Notes under the pieces: model-generated
The model's database searches: none
The model's input: the letters and a program-made list of their open reading frames with translations, nothing else
What the model was told of the DNA's origin: nothing
Translations under genes and position numbers: made by a program
Assembly (NCBI RefSeq): GCF_013127955.1
Contig: NZ_CP053435.1
Location: 2,976,001 to 3,040,000 of the forward strand
Length of the DNA stretch: 64,000 nt
Source of the DNA: Spirosoma taeanense
Lineage (GTDB): Bacteria > Bacteroidota > Bacteroidia > Cytophagales > Spirosomataceae
Reading direction: 5' to 3'
In this document: positions 28,239 to 35,943 of the stretch, one piece after another
Layout of the letters: the number at the start of each line of letters is the position of its first letter
Position numbering within the stretch: position 1 is the first letter of the stretch

Positions 28239-28994
28239 TCAGTACGTAGCGCGCCCACCCGACAGATCGAACACAAAACCGGTCGTGAAGCTGGCTTCGG
28301 CCGAGACGATCCAGGCTGCCATCGCGGCCACTTCGTTGACGGTACCCAGGCGTTTCATGGGGATTTTGGCGGTCATATAAGCCAGTTGCTCGGGCGCGGT
28401 ATTCTCGTTCATGGCCGTTTTGATCACCGCCGGAGCCAGTCCGTTTACCGTAATGCCGGTTTCGGCGTATTCTTTGCCGATACCTTTAACCAGCCCGATC
28501 ACCCCGGCTTTCATCGACGAATAACCCGCCATGAACGGGTTGCCTTCCTTACCGGCAATCGACGCCAGCAGCAGGATTCGGCCGTAGTTATTTCGTTCCA
28601 TGACGTCTACCGCGTACTTGGTCATCAGAAACGATCCCCGCAGATTAATGGCATACACCCGGTCGTACTCTTCGACACTGTAGTCGGTGATCCGGGTACT
28701 GGACGGCCCCACGATACCCGCTGCGTTGACCATAATATCCAGCCGGCCAAACGTTTCGGCTACGTTTTCGACGGCCTCTCTCACGGGTCTTTCCTGCGCA
28801 ATGTCGACAACCTGACCCGTTACGGTATGGCCCTGCGCGTTAAACTCAGCCACCGTCTGCTGGAGCAGGTTCTCATTGATGTCAAATAAAACGACGGTGG
28901 CGCCTTCGGCAGCCAGCCGTTTGGCGACGCCTTTGCCGATGCCATCTGCACCACCCGTAATAATGGCTACCTGATTCTGAAACCGGTCAGTCAT
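28239..28994 (-). CDS. SDR-family oxidoreductase
   Basis: 251-residue short-chain dehydrogenase with IITGGADGIGKG, VNAAGIVGPSS, the catalytic Ser in LLASIAGKEG and YSSMK (Tyr and Lys), and a C-terminal TGFVFDLSGGRATY. It faces the carrier and SDR of the forward operon and probably belongs to the same catabolic function, perhaps a second oxidation step. Its upstream side has no close TAnnTTTG match. It is distinct from the other SDR in sequence, so it is not a recent duplicate. Confidence 0.87.
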   Translation of the reverse strand: MTDRFQNQVAIITGGADGIGKGVAKRLAAEGATVVLFDINENLLQQTVAEFNAQGHTVTGQVVDIAQERPVREAVENVAETFGRLDIMVNAAGIVGPSSTRITDYSVEEYDRVYAINLRGSFLMTKYAVDVMERNNYGRILLLASIAGKEGNPFMAGYSSMKAGVIGLVKGIGKEYAETGITVNGLAPAVIKTAMNENTAPEQLAYMTAKIPMKRLGTVNEVAAMAAWIVSAEASFTTGFVFDLSGGRATY

Positions 28995-29281
28995 GAACGC
29001 TAAAAATCGAATAGGATATTGAATTTATGATTCCCCCGAACGCGAAGATAATGGGCAGGCTTAAAGTCTGGCTACTCTTCGCCGAATCCCTTTCAATTCG
29101 GCGAAGAGTGTAGTCGCAATCCTCCTGAAACACTAGACCCGCATTCACCCACAGCCGACTGAACTTCGGTTTGTTTTCGGGACTGATACAAAGACTGACA
29201 ATTTTCCCGGCGGAGTGGGCACGGCCAGTGGATTCGGCCCACCTGTCCGGATGCTGACCAGAGGTGTTTAATTCGTTGGTT
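28995..29281. other. Intergenic stretch with a 14-bp hairpin
   Basis: No gene is seen. A perfect 14-bp inverted repeat (29074-29087 with 29096-29109, loop 8 nt) is present. It has no T run on either side, so it could be a weak terminator or a protein site. Confidence 0.4.
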
Positions 29282-29600
29282 AACCCCTACACGCATCGCC
29301 GTTGGCCCGGACCTGGACGACCGTGATGGCATTAACCCCCAGCGAGCTGGTCTGCCAGACGTTGCAGGTGAAGTGCTGAATCTGGCGGACGGGGATTGAG
29401 CCGGTAGAGGTCGTTCTTCGTAGCCAGCCAGAAAAGTTTATCGGGCCTCCAACCATGTCGACGCCGGTGTCTTTTGCTTAAAGACTGGTTCCGCTGCCCC
29501 AAACGCCAAGCCCATCAGCCAGATACTGAGCAGGTTGCTGAACCTGAAGCGAATAAAGATGACATTGGCTCAATTTATTGAGGTTAACTGTACAAAAAAT
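29280..29600 (-). pseudogene. Possible decayed 3' end of an unidentified gene
   Basis: On the minus strand one frame gives a protein-like run (NLNKLSQCHLYSLQVQQ..., GLGVWGSGTSL), then an in-frame TAA, then GVDMVGGPINFSGWL..., VWQTSSLGVNAITVVQV and a final TAA at 29280-29282. The composition looks like an extracellular beta protein, but no family is recognised and no start is seen. From 29600 to 29900 the DNA is A+T-rich and empty apart from likely control sequence for the SET gene. Confidence 0.3.
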
Positions 29601-29900
29601 ATAAATTGCTATAAAAATGAGAGAATCCTGTCCGAAACAGTGTGATTTCAATCAATTTCTGCCTTTCGGATCAAAGAATTTTGCGCTGTAAATAAAGTGT
29701 GTAGATAGCCGGTTCCGGCGCTGTTCTAGAATAAAGGTCTGATAGTTACGCTTGAATAATGCTTCAGGATTCGAAGCTTACCTGAATTGCCCGGGATAGA
29801 TTACGTACTCAACCTGATCCGGTTAGTTTCCCTACTATTTTAATGACAACTGCTTACCAGACACTCTTTCTGCTACGTAAACGTTTACTCGAATCAGCGT

Positions 29901-30455
29901 ATGATTCATTTTGATACCTACGTTAAACACACCCCAAAAGGATTAGGTCTGTTCGCCAAACGACGGCTGGAACGAGGAACGATTCTCTGGATAATCGACG
30001 ACCTTGACGTTAAAATCCCGCTCGTCGATTATTTGTCAATGGACGAATTCCAGCGCCGGAAACTTGACATTTATAGCTACCTGGATTACGAGAACCGGGT
30101 GATTATTCCCTGGGACGAAGGCAAATACGTTAATCATTCCTGCGCGCCGAACTCAACGGGAATTCTGGATTTTGATAACATCAGTGTTGCTTTACGGACC
30201 ATTGAGCCTGACGAAGAGATTGTTGAGGATTATTACAGTTATTACGGCCATTTCGAAACGTTCCAGTGCCGCTGTGGAGCCTCCAATTGCCGGGGTATCA
30301 TTTCCCAGGTAGATTCCTACCGTCCTGATCTACGGATGCGCCTACAGGACGTCAGCTCGTTGCTACTGAGCCTGCCCCAATCCCTGCTCAACGTCCGATC
30401 ATCGGAAAGCGATAAGTTCGTTCAACGGCTTCATGCCTATGCTCCTATTCACTGA
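29901..30455 (+). CDS. SET-domain protein (lysine methyltransferase-like)
   Basis: 184 residues. The SET fold is clear: KGLGLFAKRRLERGTIL (SAM-binding GxG start), YVNHSCAPNST at 77-87 (the NHSC pseudoknot), EEIVEDYYSYYG with the catalytic Tyr, and a post-SET zinc cluster CRCGASNCRG at 123-131. SET proteins in bacteria are sporadic and usually acquired; some methylate ribosomal proteins, histone-like proteins or host targets. No secretion signal is seen, so an internal protein target is likely. It stands between decayed sequence and a ThDP enzyme. Confidence 0.88.
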   Translation: MIHFDTYVKHTPKGLGLFAKRRLERGTILWIIDDLDVKIPLVDYLSMDEFQRRKLDIYSYLDYENRVIIPWDEGKYVNHSCAPNSTGILDFDNISVALRTIEPDEEIVEDYYSYYGHFETFQCRCGASNCRGIISQVDSYRPDLRMRLQDVSSLLLSLPQSLLNVRSSESDKFVQRLHAYAPIH

Positions 30456-30458
30456 CCG

Positions 30459-30614
30459 GCTTCAACCGTCGCCCAGATTAGCAGCGGCAGCTTCCTCGGC
30501 GAGATGAGCCGGCTGATGGGTCAGGTCCCCAGCGCTACGGTGCAGGTTGAGCGGGTTGTTACGCTGGCGAGCTGGCCTAACAACACAGTCGGTCAGGCGA
30601 TACGATTTTTCTGA
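30459..30614 (+). pseudogene. Possible decayed coding fragment after the SET gene
   Basis: In frame with and directly after the SET stop is a protein-like stretch (QISSGSFLGEMSRLMG, SATVQVERVVTLASWP) ending in TGA. It has no proper start and no recognised family. It may be a relic from an insertion next to the SET gene. Confidence 0.25.
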
Positions 30615-30658
30615 ACTGTGGGTACCCAGTTGGGAAACACCCTGTTTCTTTACTAAAA

Positions 30659-30666
30659 TAGATTTG
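30659..30666 (+). promoter_or_regulatory. TAnnTTTG -7 promoter element
   Basis: TAGATTTG, a full match, lies 45 bp before the ATG at 30712 of the ThDP enzyme. It supports that start over the in-frame start at 30547. Confidence 0.6.
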
Positions 30667-30711
30667 GTGGATGGGCAGTCGCTAGTGTTAACAATTCAAA
30701 TTCAGCTCGTT

Positions 30712-32379
30712 ATGAATGTATCGGATTACATTGTCAGGTTTTTAAAAGCCGTGGGCGTTCGTCAGGTATTTGGTTACCCCGGCACACCCATTTTGCCGTT
30801 CATGGCCGCCCTGGAACGCCAGTCGGATATTGAGTGGGTACTGATGCGGCACGAAAACGCAGCCGCTATGGCCGCTTCGGCCCAGGCCCGCCTGACGGGT
30901 GAACTCACTGTATGCATGGCGACCTCCGGTCCGGGTTCGGCCAACTTCATCTGCGGTCTGGTCGATGCGCAGCTGGACCGAGCCCCGGTACTGGCTCTGA
31001 CAGGTCTTGTGCCAACCTATAACCAGGGTCATTCCGAGTTTCAGGACATCAACCAGGCGCAGCTTCTGTCGACTGTCTTACCGATGAGTAACAGTTGTGT
31101 ACACCCGCGTCAACTGGTGCCGCTGCTGCGTAACTCGGTGGGTTTCGCCTGGCAAAATCAGCAAACGGCTCATCTGGCGCTCTCGTCGGACGTGCTGAAC
31201 GCTCAGATAGCGGATGATGATTCTTTGTTTGCCATTGACGTAGATTATCTGCCGCGTCCGCTCCGGCTGATGCCGCCCCCGGAAGAAGCGTTCAATCTTG
31301 TAGCCGATGAACTCATGAATAGCCATCAGGTCGTGATTGTTGTGGGTCGGCGGGCCGTTGGCTGCGGAGCTTCTATTACGCAATTAGCCGAAAAGCTGGG
31401 TGCCCCAATCATTACCAGCCTGGATGGAAAAGGAATCGTCGATGAAACCCATGCGCATACGCTGGGGGTTCTGGGCATTTTCGGGTTGCCCGGCGTGGAA
31501 AGCACCAAACAGATTATCCGGCAGGCCGACGCGATATTGGCTTTTGGCGTAGACACGTTGAAGCCCTTTCTGACCGACGCCGACAACGCGCAACGCCGGA
31601 AGCTGATTCAATGCGAAGCGGGCTTCAACACAATCAGCCTGGAATACCGCCGAACCCGCACGCTGGTAGGACCTCTGGAAACCATCGCCGAACGCCTGGC
31701 CTATCGGGTAGGTGTTCGACAGGCGATGAACCCGTTGCTGATGGATTCGTTTACCAGCAGGCAGGTCCACTTGCAGGAAGTAGCCGAACTGAACACGAAC
31801 GGGGGAAATTCCAACTATGTCCACCCGGCTTATTTCCTGACCAGGCTGAACCGATTTTTAGATGAAACGTCCATGCTGGTACTCGATACCGGTGCGCATA
31901 CGGTCTGGGCTGCCCGTTATCTGCAATTAGCTCATCAGCAGCCGGTCATTGTCAGCAGTCATCTCGGTACTATGGGTTTCAGCCTGCCCGCCCTGATCGG
32001 CATTCAGATGGCTCGACCCAATCATCGGGCCGTTGGCATTAGTGGCGACGGCGGCTTCCAGATGGTCATGGGCGAACTGGCGACGGCCGTGCAGAACAAA
32101 CTACCCATCATTCTGATCATCTTCAGCAATGGAGTCCTGCAGAACGTAAGAACCCAGCAGGATATTCCCTTTGGGACGTATCTCTACAATCCGGACTTTG
32201 TGGCGCTGGCTAAGGCCTTTGGTGCCGACAGTGCCCTAATAGACGGGCAGACTGACATCGACACCGTGTTGACCCAGGCGTTTGCCAAACGAGACCGCCC
32301 CTTTTTGCTGGAATGCAAAATTGATCCAGAGCTGGAAATTCCCCTGAGCCGGTGGGAACGACTGGTTGCCGTTCACTGA
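30712..32379 (+). CDS. Thiamine-diphosphate enzyme (acetolactate synthase/pyruvate oxidase-like)
   Basis: 555 residues with the three ThDP-enzyme domains. The N-terminal domain has VFGYPGTPILPFM and the catalytic Glu48 in RHENAAAMA, then TSGPGSANF. The middle domain has VVIVVGRRAVG and IITSLDGKG. The C-terminal domain has the ThDP/Mg motif GDGGFQMVMGEL (Gly445-Asp446) running to Asn473 in FSNGVLQN. It resembles pyruvate oxidases, benzoylformate decarboxylases and ALS paralogues that stand outside amino-acid operons, since no small subunit or ilv genes are near. Reaction probably decarboxylation of a 2-keto acid; exact substrate open. Confidence 0.85.
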   Translation: MNVSDYIVRFLKAVGVRQVFGYPGTPILPFMAALERQSDIEWVLMRHENAAAMAASAQARLTGELTVCMATSGPGSANFICGLVDAQLDRAPVLALTGLVPTYNQGHSEFQDINQAQLLSTVLPMSNSCVHPRQLVPLLRNSVGFAWQNQQTAHLALSSDVLNAQIADDDSLFAIDVDYLPRPLRLMPPPEEAFNLVADELMNSHQVVIVVGRRAVGCGASITQLAEKLGAPIITSLDGKGIVDETHAHTLGVLGIFGLPGVESTKQIIRQADAILAFGVDTLKPFLTDADNAQRRKLIQCEAGFNTISLEYRRTRTLVGPLETIAERLAYRVGVRQAMNPLLMDSFTSRQVHLQEVAELNTNGGNSNYVHPAYFLTRLNRFLDETSMLVLDTGAHTVWAARYLQLAHQQPVIVSSHLGTMGFSLPALIGIQMARPNHRAVGISGDGGFQMVMGELATAVQNKLPIILIIFSNGVLQNVRTQQDIPFGTYLYNPDFVALAKAFGADSALIDGQTDIDTVLTQAFAKRDRPFLLECKIDPELEIPLSRWERLVAVH

Positions 32380-32777
32380 ACAGGAGAGCCTGAAAGTTTC
32401 CTGCCCGGTTGGCCTGAAAACAGGAGCACCACCTGGACAAAAGGTGTTTCTATTCCGGGGATTTGTCAGGCTGTGTCACCTTTCAGCACGTTCTGCCGAA
32501 CGTAACTAGATTCAGCAATGTCAGCGCGGAGTTAGCAGCCATGGCAAATTTATCGGTAAGGATTGGCGGCTTCTACCGGGCCGATTCCTCGTTTCTATCT
32601 TCCGGGTTGCTGAGTCCCGCGAGCCCGCTGCTTTTCTGAGCAGCGGTATGTTCCTGGTTAACCTGGCACATTGGCCCATTTGGTAACGCCAGAGACTTAT
32701 GCTTCCCGCAGCGTTGTTTACACTTTTGTCTTTTGAGAAATTTTTGATAACTATAGGCAACAAAACGAGCCGTCATT
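32380..32777. other. Intergenic stretch (398 bp)
   Basis: Nothing is seen that looks coding. The last 60 bp before the HD gene are A+T-rich with TTTTGT/TTTTGA stretches that could belong to its promoter. Confidence 0.35.
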
Positions 32778-33362
32778 ATGGAGTCTCAGGCCGCTGAAAC
32801 ATACATCCTGCAACTATTACAGACAGATCTGTCGCCGACGTTGTATTATCATGGCCTTCACCATACGCTCGACGTATATGAACGTGCACTGCATTTAGCA
32901 AGGGCCGAGGGCATCGACAGGCCGGAGCAGCTAACCCTGCTGCGGACAGCCGCCTGTTTTCACGATGCGGGCTTTCTGGTTACGTATCAGCAACACGAGG
33001 ACGCCGGTTGCCGCATGGTGCGCGAGCTTCTTCCCGGCTACCAGTATTCAACTGATCAGATCGACTCCATCTGTGGTATGATCATGGCGACCCAGCTACC
33101 GCAGGCTCCCCACACCCCTCTGGAGCAGATTCTGTGCGATGCCGATCTCGATTATCTGGGTCGTGACGATTTTGAACCGATTGCTTATTCCCTGTTTCGC
33201 GAGCTACAGGCGCGGAATATGGTGACCGACGAACAGGAATGGAATCATATTCAGGTAAACTTTCTGGAGAGCCACCAGTACTGGACCGCTACGGCGGCAG
33301 CCTGGCGGCAAACCGGCAAACAGAAACGGCTGGATGCATTACGTGCCCTAATCGCCCAGTAG
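32778..33362 (+). CDS. HD-domain phosphohydrolase
   Basis: 194 residues with an HD metal site: YHGLHHTLDV (His25-His29), ACFHDAGF (His62-Asp63), QQHEDAG (His73) and CDADLDYLG (Asp121/Asp123). HD proteins of this size hydrolyse nucleotides or cyclic dinucleotides. No second domain or signal peptide is seen. It lies between a ThDP enzyme and a PAS kinase on the same strand but with large gaps, so an operon is unlikely. A 256-bp gap follows it. Confidence 0.82.
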   Translation: MESQAAETYILQLLQTDLSPTLYYHGLHHTLDVYERALHLARAEGIDRPEQLTLLRTAACFHDAGFLVTYQQHEDAGCRMVRELLPGYQYSTDQIDSICGMIMATQLPQAPHTPLEQILCDADLDYLGRDDFEPIAYSLFRELQARNMVTDEQEWNHIQVNFLESHQYWTATAAAWRQTGKQKRLDALRALIAQ

Positions 33363-33618
33363 ACAAAGCCAGACAGCTCGATCGTAGTCATGCATAAGCC
33401 CGGCGCTCGGATTATTGATACTTTCTCTAGATTAATTACCGACTCATCCGGCAAGCGTATCAATGGGCTTCAGTTTATGGATTTACCCGGGTGGACGGAC
33501 CCGCAACAGTTATAATACCTCATTTCTGGCTGATTTTTTACGGCTAAGTAATCTATCCCAGTACTTTTACGACGTAATTTTCAAGTATTACTTTTCGATG
33601 GCTTTCTAAAAGGCCTTT

Positions 33619-35181
33619 ATGATACAATCATCAGCCACCAACAGCGATAGCCTGGCCTTCAATGCACTACTCATCAATGCCATGCCAGGCAATCATCTGG
33701 TGCTGTTGCCGAACGCGCCAACGTTTACCATTGCAGCTATATCGGACGAATACCTGGCCGAACTCAACCTTCCGCGTGAAATCATGGTGGGTTATGGCGT
33801 GTTTGAGGTATTCTTCAGCGACGCAGTAAACGATGCCGTTGCCGGACAGCTTATGCAATCGCTGACTCAACTGCTGCAAACAAAACAGGCCCATTTCATG
33901 CCCGACCAGCAGCATAGGTGGCCTAACGCTAAAACGGGGCTGCCGGAGTGGCGCACCTGGCGTCCGGTCAATAAACCGGTTATTGGTCCCGACAAGGAAG
34001 TCATCTATATTATTCACACCATTGAGGACGTCACTAATGCGCTGCAACTGGTGGAGATCACCGAGGCTAACCGGTATTTACAAACCATCATCAATCTATT
34101 AAAAGAACCCCTGCAGGTTCTGCAACCGGTTTTTGAAGACGGCGAAATTGTTGACTTTCGCTTTAAACTCACGAACCAGGCCTATGCATCGTATGCAAAC
34201 GCCACCCCGGAGCAATTGCAGGGAAAACGGGTGGGCGATGTTTTTCCGAGCTATTTCGAAACGGCAAGTTTCATTAACTCAGTTAAAACCTACCAAACTG
34301 GTCAGCCGCTCACTTTTGAAATTCACTACGACAAGGACGGCCTGGACCTGTACAATCTGATGAGTACTTCCCGGCTCGATGACGAAGTCGTCATTCACTT
34401 TACCGATTTTACCCGTCTGAGGCAGCTCCAGCTTCAACTCGAAAGCAAGATTGACGAATTAAAACGCTCGAATGATCATCTTCAGCAGTTCGCCTACGCA
34501 TCCTCCCATGATTTACAGGAACCACTGCGAAAGATTCAACAGTTCGGTGATTTGCTCAGAAGCAGCTACGCCGAGGAACTCGGGGCAGGTCTTAGCTACC
34601 TGGAACGAATGCAGTCAGCCGCCGGACGCATGTCGGTACTCATCAAAGATCTACTGACCTTTTCGCGCATTGGTACTAACCAGGCCGCCAGTCAATGGGT
34701 TGCGCTGGGCACCCTGGTAGAGGAAGCCCTGACCGATCTGGAACTGGTCGTGGCGGAAACAGGGGCAGTAATTCAGGTAGCGCCCCTGCCGACGGTCTTG
34801 GGCGATCGGCTGCAGCTAAGTCTGTTATTTGGCAATCTGCTTTCGAATGCGCTTAAGTTCCGTCACGAAAACCGCAGACCGGTAATCACGGTCAAGGCGC
34901 GCCAGATAAAGTCCAGTGCACTGCCCGCAGGGTTACGCACAGGCCGGGAGGTCGCGGCTTATCACCTCATTGAGGTTTGCGACAACGGAATTGGCTTTGA
35001 TGAAAAATACACCGATCGCATTTTCCAGGTATTCCAGCGCCTGCATGGCCACAGTGCCTACGCCGGAACGGGTATCGGCCTGGCGATCTGTGAGAAAGTG
35101 GTAACGAGTCATGGCGGAGCTATCACCGCCCATAGTCAGGTAGGGCAAGGCGCCACGTTCCAGGTCTACTTACCTGCTTGA
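33619..35181 (+). CDS. PAS-domain sensor histidine kinase
   Basis: 520-residue soluble kinase, with no membrane segments. Two PAS domains are likely (about 20-140 and 160-275), the second preceding a coiled coil (QLQLESKIDELKRSNDHLQQ). The H-box is ASSHDLQEPLRKIQQF with His297. The ATPase part has LLSNALKFRHENRR (N-box), VCDNGIGFDEKY and GTGIGLAICEKVV. The H-box style is like phytochrome-type kinases, but the chromophore domains are missing. It has no adjacent regulator. Its 3' end overlaps a DinB relic by 12 bp. Confidence 0.88.
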   Translation: MIQSSATNSDSLAFNALLINAMPGNHLVLLPNAPTFTIAAISDEYLAELNLPREIMVGYGVFEVFFSDAVNDAVAGQLMQSLTQLLQTKQAHFMPDQQHRWPNAKTGLPEWRTWRPVNKPVIGPDKEVIYIIHTIEDVTNALQLVEITEANRYLQTIINLLKEPLQVLQPVFEDGEIVDFRFKLTNQAYASYANATPEQLQGKRVGDVFPSYFETASFINSVKTYQTGQPLTFEIHYDKDGLDLYNLMSTSRLDDEVVIHFTDFTRLRQLQLQLESKIDELKRSNDHLQQFAYASSHDLQEPLRKIQQFGDLLRSSYAEELGAGLSYLERMQSAAGRMSVLIKDLLTFSRIGTNQAASQWVALGTLVEEALTDLELVVAETGAVIQVAPLPTVLGDRLQLSLLFGNLLSNALKFRHENRRPVITVKARQIKSSALPAGLRTGREVAAYHLIEVCDNGIGFDEKYTDRIFQVFQRLHGHSAYAGTGIGLAICEKVVTSHGGAITAHSQVGQGATFQVYLPA

Positions 35182-35451
35182 ACTGATTGTTTCCTTACCC
35201 CGATTGAGGAGCCCGTTTTGAAAATAGATAACCATGTCGGTAGCGACGGGTTTGTGTTCCAGCATCCGGACCATCTTGGCCAGCTGCCCCCGGTGGTAGG
35301 TGCTATAGTTAACGGTATGGTTCATGAGTTGCCAAAGTGGCATTCGAAAACGTTCACCCCGCCGGGTCTCCAATTCAAAAATACGGTCCGGCTTAGCTTC
35401 GTCAACCAGACTAATCATCTTAATAAAACGATTGAGCAGAAGTCCTATGGC
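35170..35451 (-). pseudogene. DinB-family 3' fragment
   Basis: A C-terminal DinB fragment read on the minus strand. MPLWQLMNHTVNYSTYHRGQ and MLEHKPVATDMVIYF match the last third of DinB/YfiT proteins. In intact relatives the motif has three metal ligands spaced as H-x3-H-x3-H; here the middle position is Tyr, so a ligand is lost. Two thirds of the gene are missing. In the same frame, 33 bp upstream of its first ATG, is the stop of the cyclic-nucleotide-binding relic, so this is a junction and not a gene start. Confidence 0.75.
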
Positions 35452-35584
35452 TTACTGTTCGCCGGGAACCGATGCGGACAGCGTTCGGAGAGACTCGTTC
35501 TGCCGACGTAATCGCTGGCACAGCACCCGGATAATGTTCTGCAGCACCTCGCTGCGCTCTTCCATCAGATCGTAAAAATCATCC
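35452..35584 (-). pseudogene. 3' fragment of a cyclic-nucleotide-binding protein (copy of 51816-51936)
   Basis: On the minus strand this encodes DDFYDLMEERSEVLQNIIRV... to SLRTLSASVPGEQ and TAA. Bases 35464-35584 match 51816-51936 with four differences in 121 bp. The copy ends in its own stop at 35452-35454. No other part of the 3.2-kb source gene is here. Confidence 0.85.
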
Positions 35585-35585
35585 A

Positions 35586-35780
35586 ATAATCATCGGCCTT
35601 CCTATCACTTACTTCGTTGTCAGGAACTGGCTGGCTCATTATGCGACCAGGATCGAGTTAAGCGATTGGCTTTCTGCTGGGCCAGCCCTATTAATGCTGT
35701 TTCTGGTCTTAGTTTCGATTGGTAGTCGAACCGTATCTACTGCCCTGATGAACCCAGTCAAATCGTTACGGTCAGAATGA
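35586..35780 (+). pseudogene. 3' fragment of an FtsX/MacB-type ABC permease
   Basis: On the plus strand a frame reads IIGLPITYFVVRNWLAHYAT, a membrane helix rich in Leu, and the classical ending ALMNPVKSLRSE before TGA at 35778-35780. This ending is typical of MacB-like permeases of Bacteroidota (xNPVKSLRxE). It begins right where the neighbouring 121-bp copy ends. No other part of the permease is present. Confidence 0.8.
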
Positions 35781-35807
35781 AGCGTACTGAAAGTAGCAGT
35801 ACGCTTC
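35779..35807 (+). terminator. Hairpin after the permease relic
   Basis: An 11-bp stem (GAAGCGTACTG with CAGTACGCTTC) and 7-nt loop begins at the relic stop codon. There is no T run, so termination would be weak. It was probably carried along with the permease 3' end. Confidence 0.45.
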
Positions 35808-35876
35808 GTACAAACCATTTCTCTAGAGATGGTCTGCACTGATAGAACATACCATAAATCAAATAAACCGTTCTAT

Positions 35877-35899
35877 AAAAAAACAGAAAGCGTTTTCTG
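35877..35899 (-). terminator. Rho-independent terminator of the GH97 gene
   Basis: On the minus strand CAGAAA-ACGC-TTTCTG is followed by seven T. It lies 45 bp after the GH97 stop. Confidence 0.6.
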
Positions 35900-35943
35900 A
35901 GCGAATTTATATAGTAAAGGCTACTTATCTAACTCGACCAGTC

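Noticed and set aside
29093..29332. 79-codon minus-strand frame
   Set aside because: It runs through a hairpin and overlaps the relic in another frame; composition is not protein-like.
33390..33515. 41-codon frame (MHKPGARIIDTFSRL start) between the HD and PAS-kinase genes
   Set aside because: Protein-like composition but no ribosome site, no homology I can recall and no domain; too short to support.
35464..35584. Idea that the 121-bp copy is an assembly artefact
   Set aside because: Four base differences and a different 3' end show a real second copy, though long reads would settle it.
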